Assembly: GCA_016792845.1 (NCBI GenBank) | Contig: JAEUKH010000029.1 | Coordinates: 533,911-597,910 of the forward strand | Length of the DNA stretch: 64,000 nt | Direction: 5' to 3' | From: Myxococcales bacterium | GTDB lineage: Bacteria > Myxococcota_A > Polyangia > Polyangiales > Ga0077539 | Shown here: positions 1-23,478 of the stretch, one piece after another | How positions within the stretch are numbered: position 1 is the stretch's first letter | Layout: each line of letters starts with the position of its first letter | Notes under the pieces: model-generated | The model's database searches: none | Told to the model about the DNA's origin: nothing | Seen by the model: only the letters and a program-made list of their open reading frames with translations | Program-made: the position numbers and the translations under genes

Positions 1-2
1 AG

Positions 3-14717
<14,715 letters not shown>

Positions 14718-14779
14718 GCCGTCGGCGCTGGACTTTTCAGAGGGATCGCCGTCAAGATTCGATCAAAGGGTTCTGACCA

Positions 14780-16246
14780 ATGACCTCTCGCTTCTCTCTT
14801 CGCACTTCGATTCTGGCTGGCCTCGCGAGCGCCCTCTGGCTCGCGGGGTGCGGCGATGACAACCGCGCCAATGTGCTCCGAACAGACGTTCAATCGGGGC
14901 CCGAAGACGCCACGGGTGACGCGCCTGACGTGGTCGACGTCGCGCGGTCTGATGGCGCCGCCGACGGTGCGGCGGTCGACGCGGGCCCGGTCGACGTCGC
15001 GATGGCGGGCGACATGGGCGTCGTGCCCGCCGACGTTGTCGACAGCGGTACGTCGGTCGATTCGGGCGTCTCGAATGACCAAGGTGCCACCGTTGATACC
15101 GGCAACTCGATTGATTCGGGTGTCTCGACCGACCGCGGCAACCCGGTCGATACGGGCAACGGGGTTGATTCAGGGGTTGTAACCGACCGCGGCAACCCGG
15201 TTGATACGGGCAACGCAATCGATACGGGCATTGTGATCGACACGGGTGTTCTGACTGACCGCGGCAACACGGTCGATACGGGCAACGTGATCGACACCGG
15301 GGTCGTGACCGACCGCGGCAACCCTGTCGATACGGGCAATGGGCCCGTCGATACGGGCAATGGGCCCGTCGACACGGGCAACGGCGGGATGGACGCCGGC
15401 CTCGGGATGGACGCCGGGCCGATGTGCGATTCGGTTCAGCTCTTCTGCAGTGGGGCGTGTGTCGACCCGCGCATCAGCACGGCCCACTGCGGCGGGTGCG
15501 GGCGCGCGTGCCCGTCGGGGGTGAGCTGCTTCAACGGGGTGTGCCAGATTCCGCCTGATTCGGGCAACCCGGTGACTGACACGGGCAACACCGGGTGCCA
15601 ATCGGGTGAGACGCGCTGCTCGGGCGTGTGCGTTGACCTCGGCTTCAGCGACGCTCACTGCGGCACTTGCGGCAACGCGTGCGGGGCTGGCTCATCGTGC
15701 AACGGCGGTCAATGCACCTGCAATGCGGGTTACAACCGCTGCGGCAACCGCTGCGTGTTGCTTAATTCTGACACCAGCAACTGCGGCGCGTGCGGCATCG
15801 CCTGCACCAACGGGCGCTCGTGCCTCGGCGGTCAGTGCATCCTTGTCAGCTGCACGGGCGGCCTCACCCGGTGCGGCGACAGCTGCGTCAACACCAGCAG
15901 CGACCCGAACAACTGTGGGGTCTGCACCTCGGTGTGCCCGAGCGGCGGCCAATGCAACAGCGGGGTCTGCGGGTGCCCGAGCAACACCGTCGAGTGCGGC
16001 CTGGCGTGCGCCAACTTTCAGACCGATCGCAACCATTGTGGCGAGTGCTTCTATGCTTGCAACAACACGCAGACTTGTCAGGCGGGGCGCTGCTTCCCGC
16101 CGCTGATCTGCCCGACGGGGCAGACCAACTGCCGTGAACAGTGTGTAGATCTCCAGACCGACCCGAACAACTGTTCGCGTTGCGGCAACGTCTGCAACAG
16201 CGTGGGCGGCGGCGCTGGCATCTGTCGTGCGGGGCGTTGTCAGTAA
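14780..16246 (+). CDS. Cys-rich lipoprotein with Asp/Thr/Gly-rich stalk
   Basis: 488 residues beginning with a lipoprotein signal (WLAGC lipobox, Cys at ~24). An acidic low-complexity stalk (~residues 30-210) rich in VDTGN/TDRGN repeats carries a C-terminal half of CxGxCVDLxxDxxNCGxCGxxC units, similar to the STIG1-like repeats seen in myxobacterial surface proteins and to a segment of the giant protein just upstream. The gene starts 62 bp after the giant gene on the same strand, so co-transcription is likely. The likely role is an outer-membrane-anchored, stalked, disulfide-rich surface protein. A partnership with the giant protein is inferred from position and shared repeats. The precise function is unknown. 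Confidence 0.82.
   Translation: MTSRFSLRTSILAGLASALWLAGCGDDNRANVLRTDVQSGPEDATGDAPDVVDVARSDGAADGAAVDAGPVDVAMAGDMGVVPADVVDSGTSVDSGVSNDQGATVDTGNSIDSGVSTDRGNPVDTGNGVDSGVVTDRGNPVDTGNAIDTGIVIDTGVLTDRGNTVDTGNVIDTGVVTDRGNPVDTGNGPVDTGNGPVDTGNGGMDAGLGMDAGPMCDSVQLFCSGACVDPRISTAHCGGCGRACPSGVSCFNGVCQIPPDSGNPVTDTGNTGCQSGETRCSGVCVDLGFSDAHCGTCGNACGAGSSCNGGQCTCNAGYNRCGNRCVLLNSDTSNCGACGIACTNGRSCLGGQCILVSCTGGLTRCGDSCVNTSSDPNNCGVCTSVCPSGGQCNSGVCGCPSNTVECGLACANFQTDRNHCGECFYACNNTQTCQAGRCFPPLICPTGQTNCREQCVDLQTDPNNCSRCGNVCNSVGGGAGICRAGRCQ
15121..15383 (+). repeat. 54-bp in-frame tandem repeats encoding the acidic stalk
   Basis: The segment GACCGCGGCAAC recurs at 15131, 15185, 15257 and 15311, spacing 54, 72 and 54 bp (the 72 is 54 plus an 18-bp insertion). 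Each unit encodes roughly TDRGNPVDTGNxxDTGxV. The array ends in short 18-bp repeats encoding GPVDTGN. Confidence 0.85.
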
Positions 16247-16273
16247 TGACGGCCTCCAACTGAGGAGCTTTCG

Positions 16274-17170
16274 GTGAAGACCTGGCCTGCGCTTCGAACA
16301 CAACTCATGCTGGGGTTTTGGGGCCTCGGCGCGCTCGTGACTTCGTGTCAAGACGCGTCGCTGACGCCTCGCCCTGCGGCGACGGCCAGTGCTTCGAGCG
16401 CCGTGCGCGCAGCCGACGCGGGGCCCGCGCGGCCGACGGTGCGGTGTGACGCTCCGCTCTCGCCGTGCGGCGACCGCTGTGTGCTCTTGAGCTTTGATCA
16501 GAGCAATTGCGGCGCGTGCGGGCATCGGTGCCCCGAGGGGGCCGATTGTGCCAACGGCCAATGTCGCTGCAACCCCGGGTATACGCTCACCTGCGAGGGG
16601 CGTTGCACCAACCCCATGGCCGACAACAACCACTGCGGCGCGTGCGGCCAGCGGTGTGTGCGCGGGCAGATTTGCAGCGGCGGGCGCTGCCTCGCCATCA
16701 CCTGCCCTGAGGGGCAGACCAAATGCGGCAACATCTGCGCTGACCTTCAAACCGACACCGAAAACTGCGGGATCTGCACCTCGGTGTGCCCCACCGGGGG
16801 GAGCTGCGTCGCGGGGCATTGCCAGTGCCCGACGGGGAGCAACGTCTGCGGGCTCACCTGCGCCAACCTTGAAGACAACCACGATCACTGCGGCGCGTGC
16901 TTCTATGCGTGCAATGACAATCAACAGTGCGTCAACGGGCACTGCACCCCCGAGGTGCGCTGCGAGGCGGGGCTCACGATGTGCCGCGAGCGCTGCGTGA
17001 ACACGCAGAGCGACGCCGAGAACTGCGGCGGCTGCGGGCGCCGGTGCACCATCCGCGGGGGCTTCGTCGGGCAGTGCGTGGCGGGCGAGTGCCGCGACGC
17101 GGGGCCGGGCGCGCCGGTGCCGATGTCGGGGGGCAATGGCCCTGGGCTGAGGCCGGGCGCCATGCGCTGA
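16274..17170 (+). CDS. Cys-rich STIG1-like lipoprotein
   Basis: 298 residues from a GTG start that has GAGGAG six bases upstream. The signal peptide ends at an LVTSC lipobox. After a short Ala/Ser linker there are about six CGxxCxxxxxDxxNCGACGxxC-type repeats as in the preceding lipoprotein, but no acidic stalk, so it looks like a shorter paralogue. It lies 27 bp behind its neighbour and before a strong terminator, making it the probable last gene of the surface-protein unit. Specific function unknown. Confidence 0.82.
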   Translation: MKTWPALRTQLMLGFWGLGALVTSCQDASLTPRPAATASASSAVRAADAGPARPTVRCDAPLSPCGDRCVLLSFDQSNCGACGHRCPEGADCANGQCRCNPGYTLTCEGRCTNPMADNNHCGACGQRCVRGQICSGGRCLAITCPEGQTKCGNICADLQTDTENCGICTSVCPTGGSCVAGHCQCPTGSNVCGLTCANLEDNHDHCGACFYACNDNQQCVNGHCTPEVRCEAGLTMCRERCVNTQSDAENCGGCGRRCTIRGGFVGQCVAGECRDAGPGAPVPMSGGNGPGLRPGAMR

Positions 17171-17197
17171 GGCGCGCGCGGTAGCGCTTCGTGAGAG

Positions 17198-17230
17198 GCC
17201 GGCACGCTGTGAAGGGTGTCGGCTTTTCTC
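17198..17230 (+). terminator. Rho-independent terminator
   Basis: Stem GCCGGCAC (17198-17205) pairs with GTGTCGGC (17216-17223) with one G-U pair, and the stem can extend by two further pairs. It is followed by TTTTCTC. It sits 27 bp after the stop of the second Cys-rich lipoprotein. Confidence 0.75.
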
Positions 17231-17266
17231 GTTGGGCCGGAGACGATGTGGTAACACCTCGGGGCG

Positions 17267-18217
17267 ATGGCCCTCACAGATGAAGCGCTCGCGTTGGTGT
17301 TGAGAGAGGCGTTCGCCGCGGTGTGTGAGACGCCGATCGAGGCCCTCGTCGTGCTCGACGACCTGATGCTCGCGCTCGACACCCTCGCGGCCCCAGAGCG
17401 CGTCTCTCGGTGGAACGACAGGGTCTGGAATCCGCTGCGAAATCGCTTGGTCGAGCGCGCTTCGGTGAGCGAGGTGAGGCTCGGCGACTGGGCGCCCGAG
17501 GGCGTGATCGCGTGGTCGCGAAAGCGCGCCGCGGCGCCGCTGCACCTGCCGCGTCGGCACGTCGAGGCCGCGGTGGGCTCTGAGAAGATGCGCGAGGCGA
17601 CGCGACAGATGGTGGTCGACGCGCTGACGAGCTTTGTTCAGAAGGCGACCAGCGTGGTGGGCGAGCGCGCTCCGTCGCAGGGGGGCGGCGGGCTCTTCGG
17701 GGCGCTGCGGCAAGGCGCGAAGACCGCGGGCTCGGTGCTCGGCGGGCTCACCGAGGGGTTTCAGCAGCAGCTCCTCGAGCGCGTGCGCGACCAGGCTGAC
17801 GGGCTCGTCGCGATGATTCAACAGAAGATCGTCGAGCGCGTGACCAGCGACGAGACCGCGAAACAGCTCGGCAAACGACGCGCTGCGTTGTTTGAAAAGT
17901 TGATCGAAACAACTGAGAAGCAGGCCGTGGTGAATGTGCTGAAGGCGCCGTGGTCTGACATCGATCAAGCGACGCCCCTGGTGCTCGCGCACAACCTCGC
18001 GCGGGCGCCGCTGAGGGCGGTGATCCGTGAAGAGACCCTCGCGGTGCTCAAGGCGCTCGAGGGCGAGACCGTGGGCTCGCTCTTGCGTGACGCGGGGCTC
18101 GACGCGCTGGCCGAGGCGCATTGGGTGCGGCTCGGGATGCCCGTGGCCCGCGCTCTCGACGAAAAGGGGCTCCTGAGGGCGAGGCCTGCATCGACCGAGG
18201 GGCCTGACGCATCGTAG
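17267..18217 (+). CDS. Uncharacterised helical protein upstream of ferrochelatase
   Basis: 316 residues with no signal peptide and no motif that I recognise. The sequence is rich in Ala, Leu, Arg and Glu and looks mostly helical. A glycine-rich hinge (GGGGLFGAL, ~residues 138-146) is followed by amphipathic helices that could associate with membranes or oligomerise. The stop lies seven bases before the hemH start, so the two genes are probably co-transcribed. A role linked to haem synthesis is possible from position only. Confidence 0.7.
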   Translation: MALTDEALALVLREAFAAVCETPIEALVVLDDLMLALDTLAAPERVSRWNDRVWNPLRNRLVERASVSEVRLGDWAPEGVIAWSRKRAAAPLHLPRRHVEAAVGSEKMREATRQMVVDALTSFVQKATSVVGERAPSQGGGGLFGALRQGAKTAGSVLGGLTEGFQQQLLERVRDQADGLVAMIQQKIVERVTSDETAKQLGKRRAALFEKLIETTEKQAVVNVLKAPWSDIDQATPLVLAHNLARAPLRAVIREETLAVLKALEGETVGSLLRDAGLDALAEAHWVRLGMPVARALDEKGLLRARPASTEGPDAS

Positions 18218-18224
18218 TGGGCAG

Positions 18225-19331
18225 ATGGTGAGCCCTCCTTTTGATGCGGTGTTGGTGGTGTCGTTCGGCGGCCCCTTGGGGGTCGACGACGTGCGCCCGT
18301 TTCTGGCGAACGTGCTGCGTGGGCGCCGCGTCGCGGCGGCGCGGGTCGAGGCGGTGGTCGAGCACTACCTTCACTTTGAGGGCATCTCGCCGATCACTCG
18401 GTGGACCTTTCTTCAAGCCGCGGGGCTCTCGGCGCGGCTGGCGCGGAGCGGGCCGGCGTTGCCGGTCTACGTGGGGATGCGAAACTGGCAGCCCTTTCTG
18501 CACGAGACGCTGGCTGAGATGGCCCGCGACGGGGTGCGGCGCGCGGTGGCCTTCGTGACCGCGGCGCATCGGAGCTACGCCTCGTGCGGGCAGTACAAGC
18601 AGAATGTGGCCGACGCGCGGGCCCACCTCAAGCGCCTCGGGTTGCCTGACGTCGAGGTTCAGTTTGTGGGCGATTGGCACCTCGACGATGGCTTCGTGTC
18701 GGCCAACGCGATGAACCTCGCGGCGGCGCTGAAGAAGCTGCCCGAGGGGCTCGCGGCCGAGGCCGAGGTGCTGTTTACGGCGCACAGCATTCCGACCGCG
18801 ATGGCCGCGAACAGTCAGTACGTGGCGAACCTCGAAGCCTGCGCGGCGGCGGTGATGCGGCGGCTCGATCGCGGCCTTCGCGCGCGGCTGGTGTACCAAT
18901 CGCGCTCGGGTCGGCCCGAAGACCCGTGGCTCGAACCCGACGTGCTCGTGGCCCTCTCTGAGGCCCAGGCCCGCGGGTGCAAGGCCGTGGTGCTCGCGCC
19001 GATCGGGTTCGTGAGCGATCACGTCGAGGTGCTCCATGACCTCGACCATGAGGCCGCGGCCCACGCTGAGGCCCTGGGGCTTCGCATGGTGCGGGCGTCG
19101 ACGGTCAACGATCACCCGCTCTTTCTCGACCTCATGGCCGACAAGGTGCGTGAGTGTTGGGCGCGGCGGGCTGAGCGGGTGCGGCTCCCGATCGTGTCGG
19201 GGGCGCCGTCGCAGCCCGAGGGCTTGCCCTTGTCAGCGCCCGCGGTGACGTGGCTCAAGGGTCGCGTCGATCGGGTCGCGGTGGCGTCGATCGCGGTGGG
19301 TCAGGTCGTGCATCGCGGCGCAGGGTGTTGA
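18225..19331 (+). CDS. hemH: Ferrochelatase
   Basis: Inserts ferrous iron into a porphyrin in the last part of haem synthesis. The 368 residues carry family hallmarks: VVSFGGP near the N-terminus, GMRNWQPF, FTAHSIP (metal-site His), YQSRSGRPEDPW and PIGFVSDHVEVLHDLD. Length is normal for the family. Whether the substrate is protoporphyrin IX or coproporphyrin III cannot be told by eye. The 3' end runs 77 bp into the 3' end of the convergent transglutaminase gene. Nearby haem users include the di-haem peroxidase at 37.2 kb. Confidence 0.92.
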   Translation: MVSPPFDAVLVVSFGGPLGVDDVRPFLANVLRGRRVAAARVEAVVEHYLHFEGISPITRWTFLQAAGLSARLARSGPALPVYVGMRNWQPFLHETLAEMARDGVRRAVAFVTAAHRSYASCGQYKQNVADARAHLKRLGLPDVEVQFVGDWHLDDGFVSANAMNLAAALKKLPEGLAAEAEVLFTAHSIPTAMAANSQYVANLEACAAAVMRRLDRGLRARLVYQSRSGRPEDPWLEPDVLVALSEAQARGCKAVVLAPIGFVSDHVEVLHDLDHEAAAHAEALGLRMVRASTVNDHPLFLDLMADKVRECWARRAERVRLPIVSGAPSQPEGLPLSAPAVTWLKGRVDRVAVASIAVGQVVHRGAGC

Positions 19332-21210
19332 GCACGGCGCTGAGGGCTTCGCGCGCGGCGGATTCGTCGCCCAGGTCGCCGTAGCGCCACGCTTCGAAGC
19401 GCCCGAGGGCCTCGCGGAGCTCTTGCGCCTGGTCGGGGCTGAGGGCCCGCGTTTCATCGAGCCGTGCGGCCCAAGCGCTCACCGACTCGCTCGGCGCGCG
19501 GGGGTGACCGCGGGCCGCGAGGAGCGCTTCGAGGGCCACCAGGGCGGCCATCGGGGGGTCGCCGTCGGGCGCTTGAATACTCTTTGTTTTTGAGGGCTTA
19601 CGTCGTGCTCGCAGGCCGAGCCAGAGGGCCAGCATGACGCCCGCGGCGAAGAGGAGCTCGCCGGCGCTGCGCGAGAAGAGCCACTCTTTGCCGCGCTGCA
19701 AGAGCGTCGACCATGACTCGACGAGGGCGCGGAGGCCGCGCGTCTGGTGGCGGCGGTTGTGGGCGACGGCGCCCTCGGGGGTGGCGTCGAGGGTGCGCCA
19801 GCGGCCCTCAAGGTAGACCTCGACCCAGGCGTGGGCGTTGCGTTCGCGGACGATCCATTCGTGGCTGAGGGTGTTCTCTTCGGCGACGCGGTAGCCGCCG
19901 ACGACGCGGGCGGGCACGTCGGCCGCGCGGCTCAAGAGCGTGAGGGCCGAGGCGAAGTATTCGCAGTGACCCTCGCGGTGTGTGCGGAGGAAGTCGAAGA
20001 CCGGGTCGACCTGCGGCGTGCGGGTGAAGGTGCGGGCGTAGCGGTACTCGCGCCGGAGGTGGTCGGCGATGCGGGCGACGCGCACGGTGGGGTCGGGGTG
20101 GTCGGCGGTCCAGGTGTGGGCGAGCGCGCGGAGGTACTGGTCGAAGGCCGGGTCGCGTCGGGTGAGGGTGAGGTCGTCGGCGACCGGCGCGACGACGTGG
20201 GCGTGCGGGCGAGGGCCCTCGATGAACCACCAGCTTCGCCCGGGGTCTCCGGGGATGGTGCGAAAGACGCCGAAGAGGTCGACCCGCGCGTTGCCCTCGG
20301 TGGTGCCAAAATTGGCGGCGTTCAGGGGCGCGAAGAAGCTCTCGTTGCTGACCGCGCCGCGCTCGACCCAGACAACCTCGGCGGTGTCAGGGGGGCTCGC
20401 GTGGACGGGCGTGATGCGGTGCGGTTGGATGGCCCGACGGCGCACCCAACGGCCGCGGGCGTAGAGGTTCCATACGGCGCCGCGGAGGTACGAGGGGGCG
20501 TCGCCGCGGAGGCGCATCGCGATGGTGGGGGAGTCTCCGAGGATCGAGATGCTGCCGAGGTCGAAGCGGTCTTCGAAGCCCGCGTTGGCGGTGTCGTCGA
20601 GGTACGACGCGATGGCGCGCTGAGAGAGCCACAACGCGAACCGCGGCAGCGCGAGGGCGAGGCCCGCGCTCAGCAACACCGCGAGGCCGATGGTGCCCAC
20701 GGTGAACGCGCGTCGACGCCCCGGCAGCTCGGTGAATCGCGCGCGCCCAGGGTCTTCGACCGCGAGCTGCACGAAGCCCGCGCCGAGGTACACCCAGGTG
20801 GCCGCGAAGAACCACGGCGCGATGCGCCCCTGACGGGCCGCGAGGAGCGCGCTCACCCCCAAGGCGAGGTCAACACGCCCGAGGCCCTCGGGGCGCGCGT
20901 ACACCCGACGGAAGGCCAGCATCGCCGCGAAGGCCGTCGCGAGGGCGCACCACGGGCCTCGCAGCGCAGGGCCTTCGAGCGGCGGCGGGATGAACAAACC
21001 CACCGCGGCGCCCGCGACGCCCGCCATGGCCAGCACGATGCGCTGGGTCGGGAGGTCGAAGTCTGCCCGCGGGCCGATGGCGGCGAAGAGCAGCGAGGCG
21101 CCCAAGAGGGTGATGGCGTATCCGGGGTCGTCGACGGCCTGGGCCAAGAGGGCGACCACCGTGAGCACAGGCACGAGCGCGACGAGCCGTTGTGGCAGGG
21201 AGAGCGTCAT
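19255..21210 (-). CDS. TgpA-like membrane transglutaminase (DUF3488/transglutaminase core)
   Basis: 651 residues. The N-terminal ~180 residues hold several hydrophobic helices. A central extracytoplasmic transglutaminase-like domain has the Cys-His-Asp triad in GHCEYFASA, NAHAWVEVY and LDATPEG. Another hydrophobic segment (LLFAAGVMLALWLGL) and a cytoplasmic tail of DUF4129 type follow. Its start overlaps the stop of the DUF58 gene as ATGA, so translation is probably coupled. MoxR-DUF58-TgpA clusters are common in bacteria and are linked to envelope processes, but the reaction catalysed is unknown. The 3' end overlaps hemH. Confidence 0.88.
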   Translation of the reverse strand: MTLSLPQRLVALVPVLTVVALLAQAVDDPGYAITLLGASLLFAAIGPRADFDLPTQRIVLAMAGVAGAAVGLFIPPPLEGPALRGPWCALATAFAAMLAFRRVYARPEGLGRVDLALGVSALLAARQGRIAPWFFAATWVYLGAGFVQLAVEDPGRARFTELPGRRRAFTVGTIGLAVLLSAGLALALPRFALWLSQRAIASYLDDTANAGFEDRFDLGSISILGDSPTIAMRLRGDAPSYLRGAVWNLYARGRWVRRRAIQPHRITPVHASPPDTAEVVWVERGAVSNESFFAPLNAANFGTTEGNARVDLFGVFRTIPGDPGRSWWFIEGPRPHAHVVAPVADDLTLTRRDPAFDQYLRALAHTWTADHPDPTVRVARIADHLRREYRYARTFTRTPQVDPVFDFLRTHREGHCEYFASALTLLSRAADVPARVVGGYRVAEENTLSHEWIVRERNAHAWVEVYLEGRWRTLDATPEGAVAHNRRHQTRGLRALVESWSTLLQRGKEWLFSRSAGELLFAAGVMLALWLGLRARRKPSKTKSIQAPDGDPPMAALVALEALLAARGHPRAPSESVSAWAARLDETRALSPDQAQELREALGRFEAWRYGDLGDESAAREALSAVLNTLRRDARPDPPRSTPPRPDRRDP

Positions 21211-22451
21211 GGCAGGCCGTGCACCGTGGGGCGCGCGCCGCGGGTCGTGAGGGCCTCGATGAGCGGCTGCAACGCGGGGCTCCCGTCGAGGGTGACGACG
21301 TGCACCGCGAGGCTGGGGTCGAAGACCCGGTCGAGGCTCGCTTCAAAGCGCGGGCTTTCGAAGGTCGGGTGCACCTCAAGCGAGGCCAGGAGATCGAGGG
21401 CCTCGTCGAGGTGCTGAGGGGGCGCCGCGGAGGCGCTCTCGGCGAAGGGGTGGAGGGTCTCGCCGAGGAGCAGCGCCACGAGGTGCAGGCCGCGCTGTTC
21501 GAGGGCCGCGACGACCCCGGCCGCGAGCGAGAGGCACTTCTCGAAGCGGTGGCGGTCGCGCCCGCGACCCTGGCGGTTGACGATCACCAAGGCGCGGCGG
21601 GTCTGCGGCTCGTCGTACTCGCGCACCATCGCGACGCCCGTGCGGGCCCAACTGCGCGCGTGGAGGTCGCGGACGCGGTCGCCGGGGCGGTAGGGGCGGA
21701 GGCCGCGGAGATCCATCGAGGCGTCGCCGCGGAGGGCCGAGCGGAGGGCCTGCTCGTCGCCGCGCCCCGAGAGCGCGTCGGCCCCGAGGGTGACCGGCGT
21801 GATGGGCGGCACCACCACGAAGCGCGCGACGTTGGAGTAGGCCCCGGGGCCCTGGGTGAGCCCGAAGGTGCCGAGCGCGGCGGCGCGAAAGGGGTCGAGC
21901 TGGTGCTCTCCGAGGGCCCTGAAGGTGGCCTCGACGAAGACCCGGACGGCGCCGTTTCGAGGCACCCGCGCGACGGTCTGGGCCTGGGTGAGGTAGCGAC
22001 CGTCCCAGGGCAGGAAGGGGCCCTCGACGCGCACCGAGAACACATCGCGGTCGCTGTCGTTGTAGAGGGTGACCACGAGGCCGAGGGGCGCCGCGGCGCT
22101 GACCCGCGGGGCGTGGCTGACCTCGACCCTGAGCGCCGAGAAGCGCAGCGCGCGGCGGCTGACAAAGCTCGCGGTGAGCGCGCCGGCGAGGGCGCACCAG
22201 AGCATCAGCGCGTCGCTGTGTTCGACGTCGAAGCCCGCGAAGAAGGCGCCCACGCTGACGGCGATGAGGGCGTGGCCCTCGCGGGTGAAGGCCTCGTAGA
22301 AGCCGAAGGCGAGCGCCGCCAGGCGGCCCGCGCGGCCGCGACGGAAGCGCTCCCGGTCGCGGCTCTTGCTGGGGATGAGGATGTGGTTGAGCCGCGCGAA
22401 ATCGACGTCGCGCCAGCGGTCTAGGAGCGACGCGAGCCTCGCCAGCATCAC
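21207..22451 (-). CDS. DUF58 domain protein
   Basis: 414 residues from a GTG that overlaps the MoxR stop by GTGA; an ATG three bases further in is equally possible. A hydrophobic hairpin lies at ~residues 60-100. The DUF58 signature LRPYRPGDRVRDLHARSWAR and MVREYDEP follow, then a VWA-like C-terminal half (ALVIVNRQGRG, LVALLLGE) in which the metal-site motif looks degenerate. It is the expected partner of the adjoining MoxR ATPase and TgpA-like protein, probably a membrane-bound assembly or chaperone factor. Function beyond family level is not known. Confidence 0.87.
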   Translation of the reverse strand: MMLARLASLLDRWRDVDFARLNHILIPSKSRDRERFRRGRAGRLAALAFGFYEAFTREGHALIAVSVGAFFAGFDVEHSDALMLWCALAGALTASFVSRRALRFSALRVEVSHAPRVSAAAPLGLVVTLYNDSDRDVFSVRVEGPFLPWDGRYLTQAQTVARVPRNGAVRVFVEATFRALGEHQLDPFRAAALGTFGLTQGPGAYSNVARFVVVPPITPVTLGADALSGRGDEQALRSALRGDASMDLRGLRPYRPGDRVRDLHARSWARTGVAMVREYDEPQTRRALVIVNRQGRGRDRHRFEKCLSLAAGVVAALEQRGLHLVALLLGETLHPFAESASAAPPQHLDEALDLLASLEVHPTFESPRFEASLDRVFDPSLAVHVVTLDGSPALQPLIEALTTRGARPTVHGLP

Positions 22452-23383
22452 ACCGGCACGTCGACGCGCTCGACGATCGAGAGCACCACGGCGCTCGTGC
22501 TGCGACCGCCGAAGCGGCTCTGCGGGCTCAGCGCGAGCCGGTGCGCGAGGGTGGGCACCGCCACGGCCTTGACGTCGTCGGGCGTGACGAAGCCGCGCCC
22601 CGCTAGAAAGGCGCGGGCCTGGGCCACGCGAAAGAGCCGCAGCGTGGCGCGCGGCGAGGCGCCGAGCGAGAGGTCGGGGTGCCGCCGGGTCTCAGCGGTG
22701 ATGCGCTGGAGGTACCGCGCCACCGCGGGTTTGACCGTGATCTCGCGCACCGCGGATTGCATCGCGACGAGGCCCTCGGCGTCGGCCACGGGCGAGACCG
22801 CGTCGAGGGGGTCGCGGGTCTGCCGCGCCATGAGCATCGCGAGCTCGGCCTCGTCAGAGGGGTATCCGATCGAGAAGCGGAGGGTGAAGCGGTCGAGTTG
22901 GGCCTCGGGCAGCGGGTGGGTGCCGGCGCTGTCGAGGGGGTTCTGCGTGGCCAACACGAGGAAGGGCGAGGGCAAGGTGTGGGTGGTGCCGTCGAGGGTG
23001 GTCTGCGCCTCGTTCATCGCTTCGAGGAGCGCAGACTGGGTGCGCGGCGAGGCCCGGTTGAGCTCGTCTGCGAGGAGGATGTTGGTAAACACTGGCCCGG
23101 GGTGAAACCGAAAGCTTCCGTCGCGCGGGTCGAGCACGCTGGCCCCCAGGATGTCGCTCGGCAAGAGGTCGGGGGTGAACTGGACCCGCGTACATTTCAG
23201 CCGAAAGCACTGCGCCAAGGCCCGCGCCAGGGTGGTCTTGCCCACCCCCGGCACGTCTTCGAGGAGCACATGGCCGCCCGAGAGCACCCCAAGGAGCAAG
23301 AGCTCGATGGCCTCGGGGCGACCCGACAACACCGTGCCGAGGGCCTGACGGAGCGGGGCGATCGATCGATGCAGGTCGGTCAT
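22448..23383 (-). CDS. MoxR-family AAA+ ATPase
   Basis: 311 residues from the ATG at 23383; the frame stays open upstream but that part has no coding character. Walker A GVGKTTLA, Walker B LLADELNRA, sensor 1 ATQNPLDSAGT and the MoxR C-terminal lid (SLGASPRATLRL) are all present. MoxR proteins are thought to act as chaperones that mature partner proteins, often VWA or DUF58 proteins encoded next door. First gene of the tightly coupled MoxR-DUF58-TgpA set; a 95-bp gap separates it from the kinase/phosphatase gene upstream. Confidence 0.92.
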   Translation of the reverse strand: MTDLHRSIAPLRQALGTVLSGRPEAIELLLLGVLSGGHVLLEDVPGVGKTTLARALAQCFRLKCTRVQFTPDLLPSDILGASVLDPRDGSFRFHPGPVFTNILLADELNRASPRTQSALLEAMNEAQTTLDGTTHTLPSPFLVLATQNPLDSAGTHPLPEAQLDRFTLRFSIGYPSDEAELAMLMARQTRDPLDAVSPVADAEGLVAMQSAVREITVKPAVARYLQRITAETRRHPDLSLGASPRATLRLFRVAQARAFLAGRGFVTPDDVKAVAVPTLAHRLALSPQSRFGGRSTSAVVLSIVERVDVPV

Positions 23384-23478
23384 GCGTGCTGGGGCGTTCA
23401 CCACATCGCAGAACGGCGAGGCCCTGGCCTCACATTCCACCGAAGGGGTCTCAAAGGGGTGTGTACGAACAACGCGGG

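Noticed and set aside
15692..18121. 809-codon minus-strand open frame over the lipoprotein and unknown genes
   Set aside because: Composition is Arg/Ala/His-rich with no domain, and the plus-strand genes have signal peptides and Cys repeats. Antisense shadow.
19747..22424. Long plus-strand open frames across the transglutaminase and DUF58 genes
   Set aside because: Low-complexity Glu/Gly/Arg/Val translation opposite genes with clear catalytic motifs. Shadows.
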